Source: Leptolyngbya sp. SIOISBB | GTDB lineage: Bacteria; Cyanobacteriota; Cyanobacteriia; Phormidesmidales; Phormidesmidaceae | Direction of reading: 5' to 3' | DNA length: 64,000 nt | Assembly: GCA_010671905.1 (NCBI GenBank) | Contig: JAAHII010000001.1 | Coordinates: forward strand, 5,394,001-5,458,000 | Part shown: piece after piece, positions 45,001 to 53,939 of the stretch | How the letters are laid out: the number at the start of each line of letters is the position of its first letter | Numbering within the stretch: the first letter of the stretch is position 1 | Program-made: the position numbers and the translations under genes | Notes under the pieces: generated by a model | Told to the model about the DNA's origin: nothing | Database searches by the model: none | What the model saw: only the letters and a program-made list of their open reading frames with translations

Positions 45001-45948
45001 CTAAAGCATCCACTCTAGTAAGATGCCGACCCGACTTTCCTGACGATCGCGCGTATTTTGAATCTGAATATCGGTGCCAATTCGCCAATCTTCCGCGATC
45101 GCGTAACCTGCAGCAAAGGTGGTTAAACCGACCTCTCGATCCGTTCCAGGGGCTACCCAGCTTTGGGTCACGGACAAATCGGCTGTCCCCGTGCGTGATG
45201 GAATCAGGATGACGCGCAGGCCCAGGTTGAGGCCATCAGCAGTAAATTCTGGGGTTTGAATATCGCGGTAACCAATCACGGGTGCCACATTGCCATACCA
45301 GCCCAAAGGCAACAGATAATATTGGGCATCAGCGCCAATCACCTGGCGATCGCCGCGACCATTCACGGCGTATTCAGCGCTTAACGTCAGCGGTGTGCGC
45401 CCGATAAACACATCTTGCACGCCCACATAAATCCCTCCGGTGTTGTCGGTAGACGGAAACTCGGCATAGCCCACCCGAACCCGCGTCCGAAAGGCCGGGT
45501 CATGGTGAATATCGACGGCTAAATCGGGCACTTCTTCTAGCCATCGCTGCAAGACAGGACTGCCCTCAATAATTGCCGGGTCAACATCCACTCGCTGCAC
45601 GGATGAGTCAGGCCAATCATCCGTTGCGGGAACGTCAGCCAACTGCAGGGAATTGGTGAGCGGCTCAGCAGGCCCGGTGGTGCCAGGAAACGGAGCCGCA
45701 ACAGCGGTTTTGTCAGGCATAGTCGCCAAGTTCGTCAGCACCTGTAGCTGGCAACGGGGCTGCTTGCTCTCAACGCTGCCTAAAGCTGAGCGCTCAGCAC
45801 AAGGCTTTTGATGAGTCGCTGGAATGGACTGAGCGATTGGCATTGAGTCTGCGGCCACGCTCAAAGTGGGCAGTCCGACCAGCGTCATGGAGACGCCTAA
45901 CAGTAAACGGCTAAGCCGCCAAGTTGCACTCAAAACCAATGCCGCCAT
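45001..45948 (-). CDS. Predicted exported, possibly outer membrane protein
   Basis: About 315 residues from ATG 45948; GTG 45963 is also possible. An N-terminal signal segment (hydrophobic, ending near SVAADS) is followed by a low-complexity stretch with Pro and Ser. From about residue 150 on there are alternating strands with aromatic girdle residues (RVRVGYAEF, GGIYVGVQDVF, LTLSAEYAVN, RQVIGADAQYYLLP), ending in RVGILLEWML. This is compatible with a small beta-barrel. I do not recognise a named family. It has its own terminator. Confidence 0.65.
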   Translation of the reverse strand: MAALVLSATWRLSRLLLGVSMTLVGLPTLSVAADSMPIAQSIPATHQKPCAERSALGSVESKQPRCQLQVLTNLATMPDKTAVAAPFPGTTGPAEPLTNSLQLADVPATDDWPDSSVQRVDVDPAIIEGSPVLQRWLEEVPDLAVDIHHDPAFRTRVRVGYAEFPSTDNTGGIYVGVQDVFIGRTPLTLSAEYAVNGRGDRQVIGADAQYYLLPLGWYGNVAPVIGYRDIQTPEFTADGLNLGLRVILIPSRTGTADLSVTQSWVAPGTDREVGLTTFAAGYAIAEDWRIGTDIQIQNTRDRQESRVGILLEWML

Positions 45949-46058
45949 CGGATTAAGACCCACGCTCAAGGTAATGCCCCTGGGAAGATTGCCTCTTTCA
46001 ATACATGAGAAGTGGGCAATTTTCAGGACGACGGGCGATCGCTGCCGTCTTTATACAG

Positions 46059-46088
46059 CAAAAAGCCCCAGTCATAAACCGGGGCTTT
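46059..46088 (-). terminator. Rho-independent terminator after acsF
   Basis: On the minus strand AAGCCCC pairs with GGGGCTT, followed by TTTT. It lies 24 bases after the acsF stop codon. Confidence 0.88.
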
Positions 46089-46111
46089 GGCAACTTATGC
46101 GGAAACTAAGG

Positions 46112-47191
46112 TTAACGAACTACTGCGCGCATTTGCTCAGCGTTGATGGGCTTCATGAAATACAACCGCAGCAGTTGCCAACCAATCGTGGCAAGGTGGG
46201 GCAACTGACGGAAGAACTTTAAGACCTTCGGCTGATCAACTTGGCCTAGGGCCGTCAGTTTTTCATTGGCGGCAGCACTCGTATCCAGCGCCTTAAAGAA
46301 CTCAGGATGATCAACATTCAGAATCACGGGGAAAACGCGGGCCGCACTTTCGTTAGTGTTACGAATGACGTCGATATCATAGGGACGCGCATCGATCCCC
46401 AACGTGGCGTAGAAATCCTTGCCCTTCAAGTCGTTTAAGAACATGGTCGCAAAGACCGATAGAAGGAAAAAGCGGCACCACAATCTTGCTCTCCAGTCAT
46501 TCAAAAGCTGGGGCTGAGATTTTAGAAAAGCCGAAAAGAAGTCGCCGTGGCGGTTCTCATCCTGACACCAGTTTTCGAAGAATTTGAAGATGGGATAGAC
46601 CCGGTTTTCGGGATGCGATTCAAGATGGCGATAAATCTTGATATAGCGCCAGTAGCCAATCTTTTCAGAGAGGTAGGTGGCATAAAGAATGAACTTTGGC
46701 TTAAAGAAGGTGTACTTCTTGCTTTTAGTCAAAAAGCCTAGATCTAACTGGAGATTAAAGTCCGACATGGCCCGGTTCAAAAAGCCAGCGTGACGAGCTT
46801 CATCCCGCGAGATCAGGTCAAAGCACTCGGCAACGAACGGATTTTTGTCCTTTAGGCGACGGCCTAACTCTTTGTAGAGCAAGAATCCTGAGAATTCAGA
46901 CGTACAGGAACGCTCTAAAAACTCAACCAAGAGTTTGCGGGTCTTGTCATCAAGATAGTCCCAAGACTGATCAAACTCTTCACCCCGAATGAAGTGATGG
47001 CGATTGTAGTCTTCACGCAGTTCTTCGCGGATCGCCTGCATTTCTTCTTCATTGACCGAGAAATCCATCTCGGCCATTTCATCAAAATCGGTGGTGTAAA
47101 ACCGGGGGGTCAGGAGAGTATCTTTAGCTGGTGCCTTGACCCCAGAGCGTAACTCTTCTTTTAATTCTGGCTTTTTAAGGGAATCTACCAT
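46112..47191 (-). CDS. acsF: Mg-protoporphyrin IX monomethyl ester oxidative cyclase
   Basis: About 359 residues from ATG 47191 ([19 protein letters not shown]); upstream codons do not belong to the family. AcsF (also called ChlE or CycI) is the di-iron, oxygen-dependent enzyme that forms ring E of chlorophyll. Two iron-binding motifs are visible: [14 protein letters not shown] with DEARHAGF, and [14 protein letters not shown]. The typical [23 protein letters not shown] segment is present. The protein acts at the thylakoid surface. A terminator follows; it is monocistronic. Because oxygen is a substrate, this is the aerobic isoform typical of cyanobacteria. Confidence 0.97.
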   Translation of the reverse strand: MVDSLKKPELKEELRSGVKAPAKDTLLTPRFYTTDFDEMAEMDFSVNEEEMQAIREELREDYNRHHFIRGEEFDQSWDYLDDKTRKLLVEFLERSCTSEFSGFLLYKELGRRLKDKNPFVAECFDLISRDEARHAGFLNRAMSDFNLQLDLGFLTKSKKYTFFKPKFILYATYLSEKIGYWRYIKIYRHLESHPENRVYPIFKFFENWCQDENRHGDFFSAFLKSQPQLLNDWRARLWCRFFLLSVFATMFLNDLKGKDFYATLGIDARPYDIDVIRNTNESAARVFPVILNVDHPEFFKALDTSAAANEKLTALGQVDQPKVLKFFRQLPHLATIGWQLLRLYFMKPINAEQMRAVVR

Positions 47192-47533
47192 GAGTCCTCT
47201 GGTACAAGCTCGTGATGCCGAAAACGACAACCTCTCAAGCAGGTAATCAACTATAGACAAACCCCTATTGATTTCCCAAAAGAACCTATAGGTAAGCGGT
47301 TTGCCTAGCTAACCACTGCTCAATTAACTGTCACATAGTCTATCAACTGTAGGGGGGGAGAAGGCACTCAAAGCTTTAAGAATTGCAACATTCAGACATC
47401 TGTCGTAAACCCTTTCGAGCGTGCTGCCTGAGGCGTGACGTTGGCTGTGATGCTAAGTAATGTTGTCTGGTGGTGATGTTAGCACTATTTCGCAGCGGCT
47501 ATCACCCCTTGTGGGATAAGCCTTTTGCTCTAT

Positions 47534-48322
47534 TCATAGCGATTCCAAGTGACAGAGAAATTGAATGAGTTCTTCTTCAGAGAGTTCGTGGCGAGATCGC
47601 TTTTGGTAGGTTTTTTCTAAATAGTCTCGTCCGGCTTCAACTGACCAGCCCAGTCGCCGCAGCTCAATATCAGTTTGGGCAATCACATCGGACAAATTGA
47701 TCGGCGCGGGTAACGCTTCGGTCGATATCGGTGCAGCGGCTGCATCGACCGGCGGCTCAGGCAGGGGGGGGCTCTTAGCCGAGGTGTCGTCCACCGCTAC
47801 GGGCTCAGAGATATCTACGGGCTCATCGGTTGGCGGGGCCGTTTTTTCCACCTTGGTTGGCATAGCGGTTGTTTTCACGGACTTAGGGGCCGCTGGGGCG
47901 GCTGTCGTCGTCTGGTCGCGGCTGGGGCTGACCGCTGGGGGCGATATTTGCCTGCTCTCTGGAACCTCTGCGGGGGCCTCTAGGGGGGGCCGTGGCAGTG
48001 AGACGGGATCAATGGCCTCAACTTGCTCCCGTTCCTTGATCTCAGGCATCATCACTTTATCTGTAGTGCCATTGGGGATGTCATTCGTGCCGTTTGATGC
48101 GTCACTGTGGGCATACCCGAGGGCGGCTAAGGCGCGGGTGCGGGCGCGATCTTCTGCCATTTCAATCGAGGTGTGTGTTGCCAAGCCCGATGCCGATCCT
48201 GCAGATGTCGTAGTTACGGTGACTTTGACCACAAAGCGATCGCGCTGGACGAGCAAGAGATCACTGGTGATATGAGCGTCGGGATAGCGATCGCGAAAGG
48301 CTTGAAAAGACACAGTCATCAT
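47534..48322 (-). CDS. Conserved cyanobacterial protein of unknown function, two-domain
   Basis: A 262-residue protein. An N-terminal globular part (about residues 1-75) contains FVVKVTVTTTSAGSASGLATHTSIEMAEDRARTRALAALGY. This resembles the AEDxAxxRAL pattern seen in Rad52/ERF-like single-strand annealing proteins, but the similarity is weak. A long Pro/Ala-rich linker follows. The C-terminal part (about 215-262) reads LRRLGWSVEAGRDYLEKTYQKRSRHELSEEELIQFLCHLESL. It looks like a compact helical domain that I associate with cyanobacterial proteins. Function unknown. Start ATG 48322. Confidence 0.7.
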   Translation of the reverse strand: MMTVSFQAFRDRYPDAHITSDLLLVQRDRFVVKVTVTTTSAGSASGLATHTSIEMAEDRARTRALAALGYAHSDASNGTNDIPNGTTDKVMMPEIKEREQVEAIDPVSLPRPPLEAPAEVPESRQISPPAVSPSRDQTTTAAPAAPKSVKTTAMPTKVEKTAPPTDEPVDISEPVAVDDTSAKSPPLPEPPVDAAAAPISTEALPAPINLSDVIAQTDIELRRLGWSVEAGRDYLEKTYQKRSRHELSEEELIQFLCHLESL

Positions 48323-48637
48323 TGCTCACATCGAGCCGGTTATGAAACGGATGAAATTACGCTGGCAAAATTGGCCCGGAGGCGCCCTGGATACCGGCAA
48401 GGTGGCGCTCTACTCAAACCCGGTTTATCGATCGGTTGATTGCTAGGTCATGCCTCACAAGCCCTATCGTAATCGCCGGTCAGTCATGTAGACGTCACCA
48501 GCCTCAGTAATTTTTGCCGCGGAATGTAGCCAATAGCAGAAAAATTGTGGATCCCAGGCACAATTCCGGTGTGATCGCGTCGTACCTTAGTAAGTAAGGG
48601 CTTACGCCAACCTACAGGATTTTCGTGATCAGGCAAT

Positions 48638-49423
48638 ATGACTCTACCCGACTTTCCGCATGAAGGGCAGGCGCTGCCCTCCAATCACGCTGACGATAAA
48701 TTCTCAGAAGCGCTAGCAGAACCCCCCGCACAGACTAAGCAAGGCAGTGCCGCTGATGCGACTTCGCAGACCGCGCAATTAGTTCAACAGGTCAATGCCT
48801 CCGCCCGCAAGACTTGGCTGGGTGTGCAAAGAATCACTGCACAGTTAGCCAACAAGACGGATACAGCCAAGCCACAAAAGCGCGTGGGGCAACTCTTATC
48901 ACTGACGGGTGGCGCGATCGCCGTCTTGCTGCTGCTAATCCTCGGCTGGAACAACCATCAACTAAAGCGATCGCTGGCCACTCAGGAGCAGGAATTGGCG
49001 CAAGCGAATGCCACTATCGATGACCTAGAGCAACAGCGCACGGCTGTCAGCACGGCGCTCACCAATTTGGCTAATCCCCAATCGGCCTATGCCTTAAGAG
49101 GGGAAGGCGAACTGGCCAATGCGGCGGGCAGCGTGGTCACGATTGCTGATGAGAATAAAGCCTTTTTGGTGACTCCTGATCTGCCTAGTTTGCCAGAAGA
49201 ACAGGTGTATCGATTTTGGGCCACTACGGACTCTCAAGACCGGTTGATGTACTGTGGCCAATTTACGATCGGCCAAACTCAGTTTGTCGAGTGGTCATTG
49301 CCCGTGCCTGCTTGCGCGCGCCAAGCCACTCAAGCACTTATCACGATTGACCCGATCACCGCTTCTACCGCATCTGAGGGCGAGGTTGTCTTGCGGAGTC
49401 AATCAGTCCCTGCGGCTGAATAA
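48638..49423 (+). CDS. Membrane protein with RskA-like anti-sigma C-terminal domain
   Basis: A 261-residue protein. Residues 1-85 are cytoplasmic and polar, without the HxxxCxxC zinc motif of typical anti-sigma factors. A membrane segment (about 88-108, IAVLLLLILGW) follows, then a coiled segment (109-145) and a periplasmic RskA-type domain containing VVTIADENKAFLVTPDLPSLPEEQVYRFWATTDSQ. No sigma factor gene is next to it, unlike usual sigma/anti-sigma pairs. It may be an orphan regulator or have another envelope role. Start ATG 48638. Confidence 0.75.
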   Translation: MTLPDFPHEGQALPSNHADDKFSEALAEPPAQTKQGSAADATSQTAQLVQQVNASARKTWLGVQRITAQLANKTDTAKPQKRVGQLLSLTGGAIAVLLLLILGWNNHQLKRSLATQEQELAQANATIDDLEQQRTAVSTALTNLANPQSAYALRGEGELANAAGSVVTIADENKAFLVTPDLPSLPEEQVYRFWATTDSQDRLMYCGQFTIGQTQFVEWSLPVPACARQATQALITIDPITASTASEGEVVLRSQSVPAAE

Positions 49424-49527
49424 GTTCTTGGCTGACGATGCCCTGTGAGGATCTCCCTACCGGGGAGAGCTGGCGATCGTCGGTGGCGTTGCGGCATGCT
49501 AGAGATAGCAATGAAGACAATTCAGTT

Positions 49528-49986
49528 ATGGCTACCCGCTCCACCTTGGTTTATTCGGCGGCTGCCATCCGTCGGATGATGGGGCTGCCAGCGTCGGTTC
49601 CGGTACAACTGCGAGAATTTCTCGACGTTGTTTGGGTCTGGGTTAAGGGCGATCGCCCCACCTTTGTTTCTAAAGCTGACTTCAAACGTCATTTTGTCGA
49701 ACGACGACAGGCGGCAGCCGAATCGCTAACCGTGATTGATTGGCTAAGCGATCCCCCGCGCTACATGGTGACGAATCCTGAGACGGGTTCCAATCATCTG
49801 GTTGTTGAGCAGGGCGATCGCCTTGACTGCGACTGCGAAGACTATCAGTGGCAGCAGCGATTTATCGGCCGGGGCTGCTGCAAACATGGCTATGCGGTGC
49901 TGCGTTACTTAGGGTTTGACTCGCTGGGCGATTTCCTGCCGGGGAATTTTAGTCCGGACGAGATGAGGCCAGCCGCTAACGCCTAG
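49528..49986 (+). CDS. SWIM zinc-finger protein
   Basis: About 152 residues from ATG 49528 (an upstream ATG at 49438 gives 182). The zinc-binding pattern CDCEDYQWQQRFIGRGCCKH fits the SWIM motif CxCx(n)CxH. The motif occurs in many DNA- or protein-binding proteins. The N-terminal part has a helix and a KADFKRHFVERRQ segment. The stop codon TAG lies inside the CTAG end of a MITE copy. No partner gene identified. Confidence 0.75.
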   Translation: MATRSTLVYSAAAIRRMMGLPASVPVQLREFLDVVWVWVKGDRPTFVSKADFKRHFVERRQAAAESLTVIDWLSDPPRYMVTNPETGSNHLVVEQGDRLDCDCEDYQWQQRFIGRGCCKHGYAVLRYLGFDSLGDFLPGNFSPDEMRPAANA

Positions 49987-50114
49987 GGTGCGTCATCAAT
50001 GTAATCCCAGCAATCTTTGGGGTACAGCATTTCCGCGCCCGCATTCACGCCATAGGCTAGGGGCTGTCGTTCCTTTGCTGAATAGGGTTTGGCCGCGACC
50101 GGATGACAGTCCCT
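49983..50114 (-). repeat. CTAGGG-family MITE, copy D, cut by IS110 element 2
   Basis: Begins CTAGGGTGCGTCATC, overlapping the stop codon of the SWIM gene, and reaches GATGACAGTCCCT at 50114. The terminal AG of the expected CCCTAG lies 1.23 kb away at 51349-51350, on the other side of the IS110 element. With these two bases the element is 134 long, like the other copies. Confidence 0.88.
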
Positions 50115-50124
50115 TGTATGTGGG

Positions 50125-50305
50125 AGGGGCAAGCAATAATGGTTTGGGAAGTGACTCTGGACAGGCCCTCAAGCCTAAGTGAGTTTGCGAGCTAGATAGA
50201 GAGCCTTCCAGACTGCCTGCCCATCCCCATCGTGTCAGCAGACTGGACAGTATGAGAGGGCGTCTTCTCGTAAGACGGACCCAGGATTCACAAGGATAGC
50301 GCTGA
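50125..50305 (+). ncRNA. Candidate bridge RNA of IS110 element 2 with recognisable guides
   Basis: Four short segments fit the IS621-type bridge RNA plan. Target loop: GACAGGCCCT (50160-50169) equals the consensus MITE end up to CT (the actual site has one mismatch, GACAGTCCCT), and CTAG (50192-50195) can pair with the core and right side CTAG. Donor loop: ACAGTAT (50247-50253) equals the transposon right end just before CT (51340-51346), and ACAAG (50290-50294) is the reverse complement of CT plus the left end TGT (50113-50117). A six-base hairpin CGTCTT/AAGACG (50261-50277) lies between the two donor guides. The ends given are estimates. Confidence 0.75.
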
Positions 50306-50343
50306 GTGACGATGTGTTCTAATCGTTCCGGAGCCTTAACCTG

Positions 50344-51324
50344 ATGAGTGAAGCGTTGCTGCCCCTCGGCATTGATATCAGCAAAACGGATTTTCACGTG
50401 GCCCTGCTGAAAAGCGCCAAACGTTCAAAATATGAGCACTTCTCCAACGATACTGAAGGCTTTCGGCAGCTGAGCCAATGGCTAGACCAGCCAGGCGTGG
50501 GACCGGTTCACGCCTGCTTAGAAGCGACCAGCATCTACGGTCATGCCCTCGCCCTCTACCCGCATCAACAGGGACATCAGGTGAGTATCGTGAATCCGTT
50601 GCGGGTGAAAGGCTACAGTAAAAGCCAACTCTCTCGCACCAAGAGTGATCGCGCCGATGCCAAATTAATTGCTCAGTTCTGCCGTGACCTGAAGCCCGCG
50701 CCTTGGCAACCATCGGCAGTTGAGGTGAGTCAGTTACAAGGCTATACTCGTCGCCTCGATGCCTTAGAGCACATGCTGACCGAAGAGAAGAATCGTCTCC
50801 AAGTCACTCCCCAAGACTTCGAAGCCGATATCGTCGCCCATATCCAGTTTCTGCAGGGGCAGGTGGAAACGGTAAAAAAGCGCTTGCGCGAGCATATTCA
50901 GGCCCATGAGTCACTCCAGTCCCAGCAGGCATTGCTCACCAGCATCGTGGGGGTCGGGGAGAGCACGGCCGCACGGGTGTTAGCAGAAATCGGGTCGATT
51001 GAGCACTTCACCTCGGCGCGTCAACTGGCGGCCTTTGCGGGGCTAACCCCGCAAGAACACACCTCCGGCACCTCCGTGCAGGGCAAAACCCGGCTGTGCA
51101 AAATCGGCAATCGACGACTGCGCAAGGCGCTTTACTTTCCGGCGCTGACCTGGTGGCGGCGGTGTCCCCAAGCCCGCGCTTTTGGCGAACGGCTCTTAGC
51201 CGCAGGCAAGGCCAAGATGCAGGTCATTGGTGCTTTGATGCACAAGCTCATGCGCGTCATCTATGGCATCCTCAAGTCGGGAAAACCCTTTGACCCAGGC
51301 AAACTCCTGCCACGCAGTTCTTGA
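50344..51324 (+). CDS. IS110 family transposase (DEDD recombinase)
   Basis: 326 residues, the same length as the IS621 transposase. DEDD residues are Asp11 (LGIDISKTDF), Glu60 (CLEATSIYG), Asp102 and Asp105 (KSDRADAKL). The C-terminal domain has the helix-hairpin-helix IVGVGESTAARVLAEIG and the serine-containing PQEHTSGTSVQGKTRL with the GNRRLRKAL segment. The gene is intact. Protein and gene differ strongly from those of IS110 element 1, so the two are independent arrivals. Confidence 0.95.
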   Translation: MSEALLPLGIDISKTDFHVALLKSAKRSKYEHFSNDTEGFRQLSQWLDQPGVGPVHACLEATSIYGHALALYPHQQGHQVSIVNPLRVKGYSKSQLSRTKSDRADAKLIAQFCRDLKPAPWQPSAVEVSQLQGYTRRLDALEHMLTEEKNRLQVTPQDFEADIVAHIQFLQGQVETVKKRLREHIQAHESLQSQQALLTSIVGVGESTAARVLAEIGSIEHFTSARQLAAFAGLTPQEHTSGTSVQGKTRLCKIGNRRLRKALYFPALTWWRRCPQARAFGERLLAAGKAKMQVIGALMHKLMRVIYGILKSGKPFDPGKLLPRSS

Positions 51325-51478
51325 CACGCCAAAATCAACACAGTATCTAGAGAACAATTTGAATCAGCCTTGTCCAGATCAAAACTAGCTCTCTGCAACA
51401 GTGTGAATCCAGGACAATTTTGATTTTCGGGGCGACTGCCAGTGAGAATGGGGAAACCCCTTTACGTTCTTGAACTCC

Positions 51479-53095
51479 ATGCGTGCTTTGGACTGGATGG
51501 CGAATCATCGTCGTTTGCTGTGGATCGGCCTGATCTTTTGGCTCCTGATGGTGCTCAGCATCCTGAATCGTCACTGGGCGATGTATCCGTCCTTTTCCAC
51601 CCACGACCAAGGCATCTTTAATCAGATTTTTTGGAACGGCACCCAGGGGCGATGGTTTGAAGGCACCCTCTCCTCTGGGGAATCGGCGGCTGTGCTCTTT
51701 GAAAATCAACTGCCGGATGTCAGTTACCGTCGCTTGGGCCAGCACTTCACGCCGATTCATCTGCTGTGGTTACCGCTATATGCCCTACTGCCGTTTTCCG
51801 CGACGCTGCTGGTGTTGCAGGTGACCTTGGTGGCGGTCGGAGGCATGGCACTGTATTTCCTGGCGCGACAGCGGCTGTCAGAACAGGTATCGCTGTGGCT
51901 GACGCTGGGATATTTTTGTGCCCAATCGGTCATCGCGCCAAATTTAGCGAATTTTCACGATTTTTCGCAGATTCCTTTGTGGGTCTTTTTGCTGCTGCTC
52001 GCGGTGGAGCGACAGCGCTGGCTGTGGGCGATCGCAGCCATTCTCCTTATTTTTCTATGCCGCGAAGATGTTGGCATCATGCTGTTTGGCTTCGGGCTGT
52101 ATTTTGTCGTTAGTCGGCGGCATCCTTGGTTTGGCGGGGCCTTATGTGTCGTGAGTGTCGCCCATGTCGTGTTCACAACGACGGTACTGATGCCGTTATT
52201 TTCAGAAGAGGTAGGCACCAATTTTTTAGCCTTTTCGTACTCCAACTATGTCGAGGGCGATGCGTCGACAGTGGATTTGTTGTTGGCGTTTCTCCGACGC
52301 CCGGATCGCGTTCTTGTAGATCTATTTGTACCCTTCGATAGCACGCTCCGGTTTCTCTTAGGGCACTGGCTCCCATTCCTCTTTGTGCCAGCGATTTCGC
52401 CTGCCGCTTGGTTGTGTACTGCGCCGCCGTTAGCCACCTTGCTGTTGCGATCTGATACCCACATCGCATTATCAATGCAGCTGCGCTATACGGTGATGGT
52501 GTTACCGGGGATGTGTTACGGAGCCATTGTGTGGTGGAGTCACCATGGGCAAAAGTTATCGCAACGCACTCGGAGCTTTTGGGCGGCCTGTCTCTGTCTC
52601 AGTCTGCTCTTTACGTTTACGCTTAATCCGTCGCGGACGTGGTCGTTCATCATTCCCGACTCGGTCGACCCGTGGGTGCATCTGACCTTATCGAAACAGT
52701 GGCACCATGCGAATGAGGTGCGATCGCTGATTGCGCAAATCCCCCCTGAGGCCAGTGTTGCGGCGACGGATAATCTGTTGCCCCACGTTTCAGGACGACG
52801 GGCGATCCTGCGATTCCCCACGCTGCAGTATCGCAATGACACTGGGGAACCGACAGACGTGGATTATGTGCTGATCGATTTTTGGCAACTGCAACAATAT
52901 GCCGAGGCTTTTTCCGGGTCGCGCGATCGCCTCCAGACCTGGATGCCCTTGGGGCAATCGTTAGTGGAAGAGAACCGTTATGGCGTGGTCGCGGCGGTGC
53001 CTGGTGTCTTTTTGCTACAGCGGGCCACCCCCTCGAATGCTGATGCGGCGGCGGCATGGCAAACTTTTCAAGCGATGCCTGCTGGTGAATTGTAA
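51479..53095 (+). CDS. DUF2079 multi-spanning membrane protein
   Basis: About 538 residues from ATG 51479, with ten or more hydrophobic segments. The DUF2079 features are seen: STHDQGIFNQIFWNGTQGRWFEGT in the first large loop, GQHFTPIHLLWLPLYALLP, and LWLTLGYFCAQSVIAPNLANFHDFS. The family resembles integral membrane glycosyltransferases of the GT-C type, and the acidic HDQG and FHDFS sites in loops support that, but no activity is established. Function may concern envelope glycans. The preceding IS110 element may have brought or removed its native promoter. Confidence 0.87.
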   Translation: MRALDWMANHRRLLWIGLIFWLLMVLSILNRHWAMYPSFSTHDQGIFNQIFWNGTQGRWFEGTLSSGESAAVLFENQLPDVSYRRLGQHFTPIHLLWLPLYALLPFSATLLVLQVTLVAVGGMALYFLARQRLSEQVSLWLTLGYFCAQSVIAPNLANFHDFSQIPLWVFLLLLAVERQRWLWAIAAILLIFLCREDVGIMLFGFGLYFVVSRRHPWFGGALCVVSVAHVVFTTTVLMPLFSEEVGTNFLAFSYSNYVEGDASTVDLLLAFLRRPDRVLVDLFVPFDSTLRFLLGHWLPFLFVPAISPAAWLCTAPPLATLLLRSDTHIALSMQLRYTVMVLPGMCYGAIVWWSHHGQKLSQRTRSFWAACLCLSLLFTFTLNPSRTWSFIIPDSVDPWVHLTLSKQWHHANEVRSLIAQIPPEASVAATDNLLPHVSGRRAILRFPTLQYRNDTGEPTDVDYVLIDFWQLQQYAEAFSGSRDRLQTWMPLGQSLVEENRYGVVAAVPGVFLLQRATPSNADAAAAWQTFQAMPAGEL

Positions 53096-53939
53096 ATACC
53101 CGGTCTAGCCTCAGCGCGTTTTCGGTGGGGCTGAGGCCTCATGATTTTCAGCGCTACCCTCTGGTGATGCTAGAGGACAGAACGTCTTTGATTGTTTGAC
53201 GAGACTTGGCAAAACATCGTCACGAAATAACCAAGACACCTAAAACCAGATCATATTGAAATTCTTGAACAGAATCTGAACAATAAATTAAATTTTTGGC
53301 TGGTTTTCTGAGATGGAGATAAGCGTGTCGATCTCGCTATCTTGATAATCCTCCTATGGATAAGAAAACCTGTCTTCACTAACAGCCAAATAGACTCTTG
53401 TCTTCACATAAAACTTGAATTTTTCGCTTAGTTTCTCTAGGTAAAATCTTCGATTTTGTTAAGAGCTGTAAAGGTTGAGATGTTTGGAGATGGAATTTGT
53501 TTTGTAGTATGGACGGAGTCAGAACTCTTTGGGGAGTGACGATTTCGGCTGATCGAAAAAACTGCTTTTGATCTGCTTTGGGGCTTTAAGGTAGATGTCA
53601 TCAGAGCTTGATATGCCGGAATAAAGTTTAGCTAAAAAGCGCAACTCAATGAAGTTTTTGATGGCAAAATATCAGGTGTGCAAGACCAAAAGGATTATCG
53701 ATACCTTGTATCAAGGCGCACAAATGATGTCACCTTTAATCGTCTAGATCTTGTACCTAAAGCCAGCAAAAATGCTGCTGGTTCACTCGTTTGAGTTGAT
53801 TGCCTGTGTCTGTTTCCTGAGGAAAGCATGAAGTAGAAAGTCTTAGGGAAATTGACAGTAACGTTTTTGGCTTCGGTGAAAATCCGCCTTTTGCGCGCTA
53901 GCAGTTTTGCCGTTGCCCAACACACCTAGAGGGCTCATC
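53096..53939. other. Long AT-rich region before nifJ
   Basis: About 840 bases with no supported gene. It is distinctly AT-richer than the coding sequence around it. It holds a small palindrome GATACCTTGTATC near 53699 and should contain the nifJ promoter and perhaps a long leader. No NtcA-type or Fur-type site could be assigned with confidence. Confidence 0.45.

Larger units (their letters stand above)
50115..51346 (+). mobile_element. IS110 family element 2, inserted at CT in a MITE end
   Basis: About 1.23 kb. The interrupted MITE defines the ends: CT at 50113-50114 (last bases before the element) and CT at 51347-51348 (first after it), followed by AG. Restoring CCCTAG needs exactly one CT, so CT is the core dinucleotide, as in IS621. 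The non-coding end before the transposase has about 230 bases; the end after it has only 22. Confidence 0.85.
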
